A DNA stretch of 64,000 nucleotides. Source: Methylobacterium sp. 17Sr1-1. GTDB lineage: Bacteria > Pseudomonadota > Alphaproteobacteria > Rhizobiales > Beijerinckiaceae. The notes beneath the pieces were generated by a model that made no database searches, was not told where the DNA came from, and worked only from the letters and a program-made list of their open reading frames with translations. The DNA lies in the NCBI RefSeq assembly GCF_003173775.1, contig NZ_CP029552.1, forward strand, positions 6,469,001 through 6,533,000, read 5' to 3'. The position numbers and the translations under genes were made by a program. Shown here piece by piece: positions 26,688 to 35,632 of the stretch; positions within the stretch are counted from its first letter, which is position 1, and each line of letters starts with the position of its first letter.

Positions 26688-26915
26688 GTCGCGAGCCCAA
26701 CAGATGTGATCGAACTCTTTTGATTATTATCAATATAAAGATCAATACGGACCGATGATAAGATATTTTCTCTCCATCTTCATTTTCTAGATATCAAATA
26801 CTATCTATATCTCTAATATAATCAAGTAATAAATCTAATTGTTTTTCACTTGATGCACATAATATCAGCATGATATCGCATCTTCCGTCAATTTATTGAC
26901 GAAAGAGATCAAGCT
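26688..26915. other. Strikingly AT-rich intergenic stretch
   Basis: Over about 200 bases the composition drops sharply, with tracts such as ATTATTATCAATATAAAG and ATATCTCTAATATAATCAAG, in a window that is otherwise strongly GC-rich. It presumably holds the promoter of the subtilase-like gene beginning at 26916, whose ATG is preceded by GACGAAAGAGATCAAGCT. The composition suggests foreign DNA or a region bound by a silencing protein. I could not assign a specific promoter box. Confidence 0.6.
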
Positions 26916-28241
26916 ATGACTTTGAAAAACAGTTTTCCAGAACCGCCCCGTCCGCAGCCAACTGGACGTTACATCGTCACCTTCGATACCAGCATCGAAA
27001 CGGCACAGGCGCAGACACTCATCGAGAACCGAACCGGCATCCGCACATTCGACATGCGCGAGATCGGGGATACGCGACTACAGGAGCCAGGCGCCGCCGC
27101 TCCGGAGGGCGGTGCTATCATCGAACGATTCAAGGTCGCGGTCATCCAACCCCAGGACGGCATCGGCGCACGCATGGCGAGCCTCCGGGCCGAGAGCGGC
27201 GTGAAGGAGGTGCGACCGGAATTCTATCTCTTCGCGATCAATGAACTCGAGCGGCGCTACGCGGCGTGGGTTCGGGAGGGGCTCTCGATCCTGGCGAACG
27301 GCTTTCCCGAGGCGGCTGCACCCGTGACAGCAGCGGCCGAGAGGGCGGCAGCCGAGGCGGCGGCCTTTGCCGACACCGACCAGTTCACTTGGGGTCTTCA
27401 GGCCGTCGGCGCCGATCGCACGCCCTACACCGGCAAGGGGGTGCGGGTGGCGGTCCTCGCTACCGGTCTCAATTTCCATCATCCCGATTTCGCCGGGCGT
27501 GCGATCGTCAGCCAGAGCTTCGTACCGGACCACTCGGTACAGGACGTTCAAGGACACGGCACCCATACGGCTGGCACCCTCGCCGGGCCGGCCGTGTCGA
27601 AGGTCGGCCGGCGCTACGGCGTGGCGCCGGACGTCGAACTTCATATCGGCAAGGTCCTCGACGATCGCGGCGCCGGGGCCGAGTTCGATGTCGTCGACGG
27701 CATGAACTGGGCGATCGACCAGAAATGCGCCGTCATCTCGATGTCCGCCGGCCGGCCGACGCGGCCGAACGAAACCTTCGACTCCCTCTACGAGCGCGCC
27801 GGGCGCGCGGCGCTCAAGGAGAACTGCCTGATCATCGCGGCCGCCGGCAACGAGAGCGCCCGCGACTACGGCTACATCGCCCCCATCGGTGCGCCAGCCA
27901 ACTCCCCGTCGATCATGGCCGTGGGAGCCGTCGATCCAAGGCTCAAGGTCGCCCCCTTCTCCTGCGGAGCGGTGAACGAGGACGGGAAGGCGCTCGATCT
28001 CGTCGGGCCGGGCATGTCGGTCTACTCGGCCTTCCCCGAGCCCCGACAGTCGCGTACCCTACAGGGCACCAGCATGGCCTGCCCGCACATCGCCGGCGTC
28101 GCGGCGCTGCTCGCCGAGTCGAGCCCATCCCTGCGTGGTGCCAGCCTGCGGCAGGCGCTGATCGCCGCCGCACGTGAGATCGGCCCGGCGCGCGATTATG
28201 GCCACGGCCTCGTCCAGGCTCTCCGGAGCGTCGGCGTCTGA
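26916..28241 (+). CDS. Subtilisin-like (S8) protein lacking the catalytic aspartate
   Basis: A 441-residue protein with no signal peptide. Residues about 18-115 form a propeptide-like region (TGRYIVTFDTSIETAQAQTL, then SGVKEVRPEFYLFAINE). An alanine-rich linker leads to the S8 domain (about 150-441). The usual DTG aspartate is replaced: VAVLATGLNFHHPDF has Ala at residue 182 (codon GCT 27459-27461). The other active-site parts are intact: His214 in GHGTHTAGT, oxyanion Asn312 in AAAGNES and nucleophile Ser386 in GTSMACPHIAG. The protein may be a weak protease, a binding protein, or use another acid residue. An I9-like small gene lies 268 bases downstream, and AT-rich DNA upstream suggests transfer. 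Confidence 0.85.
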   Translation: MTLKNSFPEPPRPQPTGRYIVTFDTSIETAQAQTLIENRTGIRTFDMREIGDTRLQEPGAAAPEGGAIIERFKVAVIQPQDGIGARMASLRAESGVKEVRPEFYLFAINELERRYAAWVREGLSILANGFPEAAAPVTAAAERAAAEAAAFADTDQFTWGLQAVGADRTPYTGKGVRVAVLATGLNFHHPDFAGRAIVSQSFVPDHSVQDVQGHGTHTAGTLAGPAVSKVGRRYGVAPDVELHIGKVLDDRGAGAEFDVVDGMNWAIDQKCAVISMSAGRPTRPNETFDSLYERAGRAALKENCLIIAAAGNESARDYGYIAPIGAPANSPSIMAVGAVDPRLKVAPFSCGAVNEDGKALDLVGPGMSVYSAFPEPRQSRTLQGTSMACPHIAGVAALLAESSPSLRGASLRQALIAAAREIGPARDYGHGLVQALRSVGV

Positions 28242-28509
28242 TAGGGATTCCGAAGGTTATCGCCGTCATCTTTCGTTGAACCCGCGCGGAGCGCGTGGCT
28301 CCGCGCGCCCGACCGCATCCAAACTCCCTCTCGCCGTCACCGGTCGAAGATCGTCGCGTGAGACACGCTTCGCCCGCGCCGACGGCCAGCCGACGGACGA
28401 CGCGAGAGATCGAGTCGGGCAAACGAGCATGAGGCCTCGCGCCAGCTTGCGCGCGGGGTCGAATCGACCGACATTGACGCTATATGCCATGTCAAGATGG
28501 AGAACTGCC
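28242..28509. other. Gap between the subtilase-like gene and the I9-like gene
   Basis: This spacer contains no frame I can support and no terminator-like hairpin was found. It is more GC-rich than the region upstream of the subtilase. It could carry a separate promoter for the small gene, or simply be an untranslated part of a common message. Confidence 0.4.
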
Positions 28510-28752
28510 ATGACAGACATTGGAATGGTCATTATGGTCGAAGATGAAAATCACGCCGACATCAAGGAGGTTGCCAAGTCTCTTGAAGCTAAAGGGCTGC
28601 ACATACTAAAGACAATTCCACGCTTCAGGACAATTTTTGGCACAAGCGATATTGGGCAGATCGCGGCCTTCAAGAGCGTTGCAGGAGTCGAAGCGGTTCG
28701 ACCGCAGGAAAACTTTCAGTTACCGCCAATGGACGATCAAATCCCGCAATAG
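28510..28752 (+). CDS. Small protein resembling a free-standing I9 propeptide/inhibitor
   Basis: An 80-residue cytosolic-looking protein starting MTDIGMVIMVEDENHADIKE. The pattern fits the ferredoxin-like fold of subtilisin propeptides (I9): a first strand (GMVIMVED), an amphipathic helix (IKEVAKSLEAKG), strands (LHILKTIPRFRTIFG), a second helix (GQIAAFKSV) and an end strand (GVEAVRPQENFQLPP). The end strand parallels GVKEVRPEFYLFA in the propeptide-like region of the upstream S8 protein. A GGAGA site six bases before the ATG fixes the start. The composition is less GC-rich than neighbours. A role as inhibitor or folding partner of the subtilase-like protein is inferred from position and pattern, not demonstrated. 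Confidence 0.6.
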   Translation: MTDIGMVIMVEDENHADIKEVAKSLEAKGLHILKTIPRFRTIFGTSDIGQIAAFKSVAGVEAVRPQENFQLPPMDDQIPQ

Positions 28753-28816
28753 ACACTATTTTGCGATCGATCAAATGACGAGTCATCAACGACGGTGTAC
28801 GATCGATGCGACGGAG

Positions 28817-28843
28817 CCACCCGGCCGCAGCGCGGCCGGGTGG
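28817..28843. terminator. Strong hairpin between converging genes
   Basis: A perfect 12-base stem CCACCCGGCCGC / GCGGCCGGGTGG with loop AGC stands between the I9-like gene (+) and mutS (-). Neither strand has a T-run after it, so it is a possible bidirectional stop or RNA-stabilising hairpin rather than a textbook terminator. Confidence 0.45.
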
Positions 28844-28882
28844 GGACGGCGGTGATTGCCGCACCCATCAGAGGCACTCCGC

Positions 28883-31660
28883 TCACCCCTCTCGACGCGC
28901 CGCCTTGAGCCGATAGAGCGTGTCCAGCGCCTCCCGCGGGCTCAAGGAATCCGGGTCGATCCCGTCGAGCATCAGGCCGACCGGGTCGGGCGTCTCCACC
29001 ACCACCGGGGCCGGCGGCGGGGCGGCGGGCATCGCGGAGAAGAGGGGCAAGTCGGCGGGGGCTTTCCGCCGGCCGGAACCGCCCTCCCCCCGTTCCAGCT
29101 CGGCGAGCAAGGCCTTGGCGCGCGCGATCACCGGTGCCGGCAGGCCGGCCAGCCGTGCGACCTGGAGGCCGTAGGAGCGGTCGGCGGCGCCAGGCACCAC
29201 CTCGTGCAGGAAGACCACGTCGCCCTTCCACTCGGTCACCTTGAGGGTGGCGTTGGAGAGCCGGTCGAGGCGCTGGGCGAGCGCGGTCAGCTCGTGGAAA
29301 TGCGTCGCGAACAGGGCCCGGCAGCCATTGGCGCCGTGCAGGTGCTCCAGGCAGGCCCAGGCGATCGAGAGGCCGTCGAAGGTCGCGGTGCCGCGGCCGA
29401 TCTCGTCGAGCACCACGAGCGAGCGGCGGGTCGCCTGGTTGAGGATCGCGGCGGTCTCGACCATCTCGACCATGAAGGTCGAGTGGCCGCGCGCCAGGTC
29501 GTCGGCGGCGCCGACGCGGGAGAAGAGCCGGTCGACGAGGCCGAGATGGGCCGAGGCCGCCGGCACGTAGGCGCCCATCTGGGCGAGCACGGCGATGAGC
29601 GCGTTCTGGCGCAGGAAGGTCGACTTGCCGCCCATGTTCGGGCCGGTGACGAGGAGGATCTGACCGGCCTTGTCGCCGGAGAGATCGCAGGCATTGGCGA
29701 TGAACGCCTCGCCGGCACGGGTCAGGGCCGCCTCGACGACCGGGTGGCGCCCGCCCTCGATCCGGAAGGCGAGCCCGTCGTCGACGACCGGCCTCGTCCA
29801 GTTCAGCTCGACGGCGAGTTCCGCGTGCGAGGCGGCGACGTCGAGGGCCGCCAGCGCGCTCGCCGCCGCGACGATCGAATCGGATTCGGCCATCACGGCC
29901 TTGGACAGGGTCTCGAAGATCTCGAGTTCGAGGGAAAGGCCGCGCCCGGCGGCGTTGGCGATCTTCGTCTCCAGCTCGCCCAGCTCGACGCTGGTGAAGC
30001 GCATCGCGTCCACCATGGTCTGGCGGTGGACGAAGGTGGCGCGCCAGGGATCCTTCAGCAGGGTCTCGCCGAAGGCCTGCGGCACCTCGATGTAGTAGCC
30101 GAGCAGGTTGTTGTGCTTGATCCGGAGCGTCCGGCAGCCGGTCTCGGACGCGTAGCGGGCCTGGAGCCCGGCCACCACCTGGCGCGAATCGCGCTGGAGC
30201 GTGCGGGATTCGTCGAGTTCCGCCCGGTAGCCCTCGCGCACGAAGCCGCCGTCGCGGCGCTGGAGCGGCAGGTCGTCGGCGAGCGCGCCGGCCAGCTCGT
30301 CGGCGAGCCCCTCGTCGAGCCCGGCGAGGATGCGGGCGGCCTTGCCGATCTCGCCCGGCAGCGCGCCGGCCCCGGCCAGCGCCGTCGCGATGCCGCGGGC
30401 GGCGAGCAACCCGTCGCGGAGCGCCGCGAGGTCGCGGGGACCGGCGCGGCCCAGCCCGATCCGGGTCAGCGCCCGGGCCATGTCGGGCGCGCGGGCGAGC
30501 TCGGCCCGGAGTTCGGCCCGCAAGCCACCCTCGCCCACCAGGAACTCCACCGCGTCGTGGCGGCGCCGGATCAGCGCGAGGTCGGTCGAGGGACCGGCGA
30601 GCCGCTCGGCCAAGAGTCGCGCGCCGGCCCCGCCCACCGTGCGGTCGATGGCGGCGAGCAGGCTCCCGGCCCGTTCGCCCGACAGGGTGCGGGTGAGTTC
30701 GAGGTTCTGGCGCGTCGCCGCGTCGATCATCAGGCTCGCGCCGGCGGCCTGGCGGGCCGGCGGGCTCAAGGTCACCTTGGCGCCGAGCTGCGTGCGGGCG
30801 ATGTAGTGCAGGACGGCGCCCGCCGCCGCGATCTCGACCCGGCTGAAGGTGCCGAAGCCGTCGAGGGTCTGGACGCCGAACTGCTCCTTGAGCGCCCGCT
30901 CGGCGGAGGCCGGATCGACGTCGCCGCGGCCGACCGGCGTCACGGCGGCGCGGGTGTCGCGCCACAGGCGCGCGAGGTCGGGATCCTGGTGGATGGCGTC
31001 GGCCATCACGATCTCGCGCGGGTCGAGCCGGGCGATCTCGGCTGAAAGCCCCGTGCCCTCGACCTCGCCGAGGGAGAAACGCCCGGTCGAGATGTCGACG
31101 GCGGCGAGACCGTAGGCCCAGCTCGAATCCGAGGCGCGCCGGCGCGAGAGCGCCAGGAGCACGTTGGCCCGGCCGGGATCGAGCAGGCGGTCCTCGGTGA
31201 TGGTGCCCGGCGTCACGAGGCGCACCACCTCGCGCCGCACCACCGACTTGCCGCCGCGCTTCTTCGCCTCGGCCGGATCCTCGGTCTGCTCGCAGACCGC
31301 GACCCGGTGGCCGAGCCCGATCAGGCGCTGGAGATAATCGTCCGAGCGCTCCACCGGCACGCCGCACATCGGGATGTCGGCGCCGCCATGCTTGCCCCGG
31401 CGGGTGAGCACGATGCCGAGGGCCCGCGAGGCGATCTCGGCATCCTCGAAGAACAGCTCGTAGAAGTCCCCCATGCGGTAGAACAGCAGGGAATCGGGGT
31501 TCGCCGCCTTGATCTCGATGTACTGCGCCATCATCGGCGAGACCTTGGCCTGGTCGTCGGCGGGAGCGGCGCGCCGGCCGCGGGCGGGCGGCGGCGGGGC
31601 CTCGGCGAAGTCGAAGGGCTCGTCGCGCAGGAGGCGGCCGGTGTCGCTGTCCATCGTCAT
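28883..31660 (-). CDS. mutS: DNA mismatch repair protein MutS
   Basis: A 925-residue mismatch-recognition ATPase. The mismatch-binding F-x-E is in [13 protein letters not shown] (Phe66, Glu68). The connector and lever domains follow, then the ATPase with Walker [14 protein letters not shown] (about residue 670), the ordered [20 protein letters not shown] block and Walker [19 protein letters not shown], ending in the helix-turn-helix ([19 protein letters not shown]). Length and order are those of MutS1. The C-terminal tail ends in a short helical [13 protein letters not shown] clamp-interacting segment. It diverges from the malic enzyme gene with about 245 bases between them, a neighbourhood common in Hyphomicrobiales. 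Confidence 0.97.
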   Translation of the reverse strand: MTMDSDTGRLLRDEPFDFAEAPPPPARGRRAAPADDQAKVSPMMAQYIEIKAANPDSLLFYRMGDFYELFFEDAEIASRALGIVLTRRGKHGGADIPMCGVPVERSDDYLQRLIGLGHRVAVCEQTEDPAEAKKRGGKSVVRREVVRLVTPGTITEDRLLDPGRANVLLALSRRRASDSSWAYGLAAVDISTGRFSLGEVEGTGLSAEIARLDPREIVMADAIHQDPDLARLWRDTRAAVTPVGRGDVDPASAERALKEQFGVQTLDGFGTFSRVEIAAAGAVLHYIARTQLGAKVTLSPPARQAAGASLMIDAATRQNLELTRTLSGERAGSLLAAIDRTVGGAGARLLAERLAGPSTDLALIRRRHDAVEFLVGEGGLRAELRAELARAPDMARALTRIGLGRAGPRDLAALRDGLLAARGIATALAGAGALPGEIGKAARILAGLDEGLADELAGALADDLPLQRRDGGFVREGYRAELDESRTLQRDSRQVVAGLQARYASETGCRTLRIKHNNLLGYYIEVPQAFGETLLKDPWRATFVHRQTMVDAMRFTSVELGELETKIANAAGRGLSLELEIFETLSKAVMAESDSIVAAASALAALDVAASHAELAVELNWTRPVVDDGLAFRIEGGRHPVVEAALTRAGEAFIANACDLSGDKAGQILLVTGPNMGGKSTFLRQNALIAVLAQMGAYVPAASAHLGLVDRLFSRVGAADDLARGHSTFMVEMVETAAILNQATRRSLVVLDEIGRGTATFDGLSIAWACLEHLHGANGCRALFATHFHELTALAQRLDRLSNATLKVTEWKGDVVFLHEVVPGAADRSYGLQVARLAGLPAPVIARAKALLAELERGEGGSGRRKAPADLPLFSAMPAAPPPAPVVVETPDPVGLMLDGIDPDSLSPREALDTLYRLKAARREG

Positions 31661-31904
31661 GAGATCTCGGGCCGGTGACCTTGGGCTGAAATCGGATCCG
31701 CGGCGATCCTAGTCGGCCAGACTAACAGAGGCCGGCGGCCAGGCTCCAGGCCGGCACTACGGGGAAGATGGGGATGGTCGTCCCCGCTGAAAATAGCGCC
31801 AGACTGCTCGTCGGCGCCGCAGCTCCGCTTGAGCCGGTCGGATCATGGCCCTAAGGGACGGGTCCCGCCGTCAGCGTGAACCGTCGCCGAAAGAAGAGCT
31901 TGGC

Positions 31905-34196
31905 ATGAGCGAGTCCCGTCCCGTCACCCGCCGCAAGCGCCCGACCTTCACCGACCAGGAGGCGCTGCAATTCCACCAGCAGGGCCGCCCGGGCAAGCTG
32001 GAGGTGGTGGCGACGAAGCCGATGGCGACGCAGCGCGACCTGTCGCTCGCCTATTCGCCCGGCGTCGCCGTGCCGGTGCTCGCCATCGCCGACGATCCGG
32101 CGCTGGCCTACGACTACACCGCCAAGGGCAACCTCGTGGCGGTGATCTCGAACGGCACCGCGATCCTCGGCCTCGGCAACCGCGGCGCGCTCGCCTCGAA
32201 GCCCGTGATGGAGGGCAAGGCGGTCCTGTTCAAGCGCTTCGCCGACATCGACTCCTTCGACCTCGAGGTCGGGACGGAGGATGCCGACGCGTTCATCAAC
32301 TGCGTGCGCTACCTCGGACCCACCTTCGGCGGCATCAACCTGGAGGACATCAAGGCCCCCGAGTGCTTCATCATCGAGGAGCGCCTGCGGGAACTGATGG
32401 ACATCCCGGTCTTCCACGACGACCAGCACGGCACCGCGATCATCTCGGCGGCGGGCATCATCAACGCCCTGCACCTGACCGGCCGCGACATTTCCGAGGC
32501 CCGCCTCGTCGTCAACGGCGCGGGGGCGGCGGGCATCGCCTGCATCGAGCTCGTCAAGGCGCTGGGCTTCCGCTCCGAGAACGTGATCCTGTGCGACACC
32601 AAGGGCGTGGTGTTCCAGGGCCGCACCGAGGGCATGAACCAGTGGAAGTCGGCCCATGCGGTCGCGACCTCGAAGCGCACGCTGGCCGAGGCGATGGACG
32701 GCGCCGACATCGTGTTCGGCCTGTCGGTCAAGGGCGCCTTCACGCCTGAGATGATCGCCTCGATGGCGCCGCAGCCGATCATCTTCGCGATGGCGAATCC
32801 CGATCCGGAGATCACCGTCGAGGAGGTGACCCAGGTCCGCGACGACGCCATCGTGGCGACCGGGCGCTCGGACTACCCGAACCAGGTCAACAACGTCCTC
32901 GGCTTCCCCTACATCTTCCGCGGCGCGCTCGACGTGCACGCGACCACGATCAACATGGAGATGAAGATCGCGGCGGCGCAGGCGCTCGCCGCGCTCGCCC
33001 GCGAGGACGTGCCGGACGAGGTCGCGGCGGCCTACCAGGGCGCGCGGCCGCGCTTCGGGCGCGAGTACATCATCCCGGTGCCGTTCGATCCCCGCCTGAT
33101 CCACACCGTGCCGCCGGCGGTGGCCAAGGCCGCGATGGAGACCGGCGTCGCCCGCAAGCCCATCGACAACATGGACCGCTATCGGGCCCAGCTCTCGGCG
33201 CGGCGCGACCCCGTCGCCGGCACCCTCAACCGGGTGTTCGAGCGGGTGCGCAAGTTCCCCAAGCGCGTCGTCTTCGCCGAGGGCGAGGAGGAGGTGGTGA
33301 TCCGCGCCGCGGTGTCGTTCGTCAACCAGGGCCTCGGTACCGCGATCCTGGTCGGCCGCGAGGACCGGGTGATGGCGAACGCCGAGGCCGCCGGCATCGA
33401 CCTCTCGGGCCGCGACAACATCGAGATCCACAACGCCGCGAAGTCGCACCGCAACAGCGTCTACGCGCAGTTCCTCTACGCCCGGATGCAGCGCAAGGGC
33501 TACCTGTTCCGCGACTGCCAGCGCCTGATCAACCAGGACCGCAACCACTTCGCCGCCTCGATGGTGGCCCTCGGCGACGCCGACGCGATGGTGACCGGCA
33601 CCACCCGCAACTACTCGATCGCCCTCGAGGACGTGCGCCGGGTCATCGACCACAAGCCCGGCCACCGGGTGATCGGCATCTCGCTCTGCCTCGCCCGCGG
33701 CCGCGTGGTGCTGGTCGCCGACACGGCGATCCACGAGATGCCGAGCGCCGAGGAGCTCGCCGGCATCGCCATCGAGGCGGCGGGCGTGGCGCGCCGCCTC
33801 GGCTACGAGCCGCGGGTGGCGATGCTGTCCTTCTCGACCTTCGGCTTCCCCAAGGCCGAGCGCGCCGAGAAGGTGCAGGAGGCAGTCAAGATCCTCGACG
33901 GCATGCGGGTCGACTTCGAGTATGACGGCGAGATGGCGGCCGACGTGGCGCTGAACAAGGACCTGCTCGCCCAGTATCCGTTCAGCCGCCTCAAGCAGCC
34001 GGCCAACGTCCTGGTGATGCCGGCCTTCCACTCGGCCTCGATCTCCACCAAGATGCTGCAGGAGCTCGGCGGCGCCCAGGTGCTCGGGCCGCTGATCGTC
34101 GGCCTCGACAAGGCGGTGCAGATCGTCCCGCTCGGGGCGACCGATTCCGACCTCGTCAACATGGCGGCGCTGGCGGCGTACAACATCGGCGGGTGA
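31905..34196 (+). CDS. maeB: NADP-dependent malic enzyme (MaeB type)
   Basis: A 763-residue two-domain enzyme that decarboxylates malate to pyruvate. The malic enzyme domain (about residues 1-430) shows [18 protein letters not shown] with the catalytic region, [20 protein letters not shown] for metal and cofactor binding, and a Rossmann segment [18 protein letters not shown]. The rest is a phosphotransacetylase-like domain ([20 protein letters not shown] onward) that is thought to be regulatory in this family. The start [15 protein letters not shown] follows AAGAAGAGCT; an upstream in-frame ATG at 31845 has no support. It supplies pyruvate and NADPH during growth on C4 acids, complementing pckA at 59406-61016. 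Confidence 0.95.
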   Translation: MSESRPVTRRKRPTFTDQEALQFHQQGRPGKLEVVATKPMATQRDLSLAYSPGVAVPVLAIADDPALAYDYTAKGNLVAVISNGTAILGLGNRGALASKPVMEGKAVLFKRFADIDSFDLEVGTEDADAFINCVRYLGPTFGGINLEDIKAPECFIIEERLRELMDIPVFHDDQHGTAIISAAGIINALHLTGRDISEARLVVNGAGAAGIACIELVKALGFRSENVILCDTKGVVFQGRTEGMNQWKSAHAVATSKRTLAEAMDGADIVFGLSVKGAFTPEMIASMAPQPIIFAMANPDPEITVEEVTQVRDDAIVATGRSDYPNQVNNVLGFPYIFRGALDVHATTINMEMKIAAAQALAALAREDVPDEVAAAYQGARPRFGREYIIPVPFDPRLIHTVPPAVAKAAMETGVARKPIDNMDRYRAQLSARRDPVAGTLNRVFERVRKFPKRVVFAEGEEEVVIRAAVSFVNQGLGTAILVGREDRVMANAEAAGIDLSGRDNIEIHNAAKSHRNSVYAQFLYARMQRKGYLFRDCQRLINQDRNHFAASMVALGDADAMVTGTTRNYSIALEDVRRVIDHKPGHRVIGISLCLARGRVVLVADTAIHEMPSAEELAGIAIEAAGVARRLGYEPRVAMLSFSTFGFPKAERAEKVQEAVKILDGMRVDFEYDGEMAADVALNKDLLAQYPFSRLKQPANVLVMPAFHSASISTKMLQELGGAQVLGPLIVGLDKAVQIVPLGATDSDLVNMAALAAYNIGG

Positions 34197-34240
34197 TCGC
34201 CGGCCCGGAGCCCGATGGGCTCCGTTTCCCCCATCCACCC

Positions 34241-34373
34241 CCTCATCCTGAGGTGTCGGCGATCGGAGATCGCGCACGATCGCAGATCGACTGACCTAGA
34301 AGGAGGCCTCCAGGGATCGCAGAGGCTTCTGGAGGCCTCCTTCGAGGCCGCTACGCGGCGCCTCAGGATGAGG
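34241..34373. repeat. Nested inverted-repeat element
   Basis: Outer arms CCTCATCCTGAGG (34241-34253) and CCTCAGGATGAGG (34361-34373) are exact inverses. Inner arms GAAGGAGGCCTCCAG (34299-34313) and CTGGAGGCCTCCTTC (34329-34343) are also exact. The unit lies between the converging malic enzyme and metallophosphoesterase genes and could fold into a long cruciform. Its form is that of a dispersed palindromic repeat; no second copy was found in this window. Confidence 0.8.
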
Positions 34374-34408
34374 TCGTGGGTGGGGAAAAACTCTTTGACT
34401 CGACACTC

Positions 34409-34993
34409 TCAATCGCCGCCCGCCGCGCGGGCGGCCTCCTCCCGCGCCCGGTCCCGGGCCAGTTCCTCCGGCACCAGCGTCGCGGCGTCCTGGCGCGCGG
34501 CGAGCGCCGCGAGGCGCACCGGACGGTACTCCCAGGCATCGACCCCGACATCGCAGGAGCGGATGGTGTCGGGCAGCGTGCCGTGGGTGTGCCCGTAGAG
34601 GTGCCGGGTGCCGCGCCACAGGCCGGGCCAGGCCCGGTGGGCGTAGTGCGCGAGGAACAGCCGCCACTCGCGGCCGTCCTCCCGCAGGGTGATCCGCGCG
34701 CTCTCGACCGGCGGGTCGGCCCAGGGCAGGTCGAGCACGCGATTGCTGTCGTGGTTGCCGCGGACCAGGCGCTTGACGCCGTTCAACCGGGAAAAGACCG
34801 CCGCGCAATGCTCGCGCTCGGCATGGGCCGCGAAGTCGCCGACGTGCCAGACCTCGTCCTCGGGCCCGACCACGGCGTTCCAGTTCGCCACCAGGGTCTC
34901 GTCGTGCTCCGCGAGCGAGGCGAACCGGCGGCCGCGCTGGCGCAGGATGTGGGCATCGCCGAAATGCGTGTCGGCGGTGAAGAAGACGGCCAT
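34409..34993 (-). CDS. Metallophosphoesterase
   Basis: A 194-residue calcineurin-like phosphoesterase. The five metal-site motifs are visible: FTADTHFGD (about residues 5-13), WHVGDFA (about 49-55), RGNHDSNR (about 78-85), FLAHY (about 113-117) and YGHTHGTLPD (about 132-141). The short form without extra domains resembles small phosphodiesterases of unknown substrate. No membrane or export signal is present. The gene stands alone, with a palindromic repeat at its 3' side. The motif set makes the fold assignment firm; substrate is unknown. Confidence 0.9.
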   Translation of the reverse strand: MAVFFTADTHFGDAHILRQRGRRFASLAEHDETLVANWNAVVGPEDEVWHVGDFAAHAEREHCAAVFSRLNGVKRLVRGNHDSNRVLDLPWADPPVESARITLREDGREWRLFLAHYAHRAWPGLWRGTRHLYGHTHGTLPDTIRSCDVGVDAWEYRPVRLAALAARQDAATLVPEELARDRAREEAARAAGGD

Positions 34994-35144
34994 GCGTGTT
35001 CAGGTTCGCCCGCGTGACGGATGCGGGAACAGATGGGGCGAGCGGACGCGCCGGCACGGGACGGATCGCCGCGCCGGCGGATTCGCCGCCCGCCATCGCA
35101 GGGCGGGTGGTCCCGGCGGTCGAGGGACCGCCGGACGCCGAGCC

Positions 35145-35408
35145 TCAGTAATTGTAGCCCCGGGCCGGGCCGTAGCCGTCGCGCGGGCGCACGCGGGCGC
35201 CGTAATCGACGTCGCGCTGGGCCCCGCGCTTGGCGAGCGCCCGGCCGGCGAGGCAGCCCGCCACCGCACCGACGACGCCGCGCTCGGCCAGGTAATGTCC
35301 GGCGATGCCGCCGATGATCGCGCCCTTGATGCAGCCCTTCGCCTCGGCCGCGCCGACGCCCATCAGCGTCACGACCGCCACCACAGCCGCCTTCGCCACG
35401 TTCCGCAT
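35145..35408 (-). CDS. Small secreted glycine-zipper-like protein
   Basis: An 87-residue protein with a Sec signal (MRNVAKAAVVAVVTLMGVGA, cleavage near AEA-KG). The mature part has two cysteines (GCIKGAIIG and AGCLAGRAL) and glycine-zipper spacing (IIGGIAGHYLAERGVVGAVA) typical of small envelope proteins. The tail is tyrosine- and glycine-rich (PRDGYGPARGYNY). A GAGGCATC ribosome site precedes the ATG. The family is abundant in Hyphomicrobiales and its function is unknown; an outer-membrane or periplasmic location is likely. Confidence 0.75.
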   Translation of the reverse strand: MRNVAKAAVVAVVTLMGVGAAEAKGCIKGAIIGGIAGHYLAERGVVGAVAGCLAGRALAKRGAQRDVDYGARVRPRDGYGPARGYNY

Positions 35409-35632
35409 GATGCCTCCTCGCGCTCTCGTGATGCAATTAACCGCCAGGCTCGGCCACCGTTCCGCCGCGGCATCACGCGACGGGCCATGCCAGGGGCGGT
35501 CCTCGCTCCGGTACGGTGACGCCTGGTGCCATGACCTTGGCCGTATTGACCCCGGCCGGCTTGACCCGAACCGTGGTCAACGATTCTTTACCATCCGCTG
35601 TTACGGCAGCAGGGTTGACCCACCGAGGTGAC

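Noticed and set aside
28856..31045. A 729-codon plus-strand open frame opposite mutS
   Set aside because: Composition is the reverse-complement shadow of mutS, without motifs or ribosome site, whereas the mutS frame is complete and conserved in pattern.
31851..34277. An 808-codon minus-strand open frame opposite the malic enzyme gene
   Set aside because: It is rich in His/Arg/Asp/Gly/Leu in a shadow pattern and has no recognisable domain; the plus-strand enzyme accounts for the sequence.
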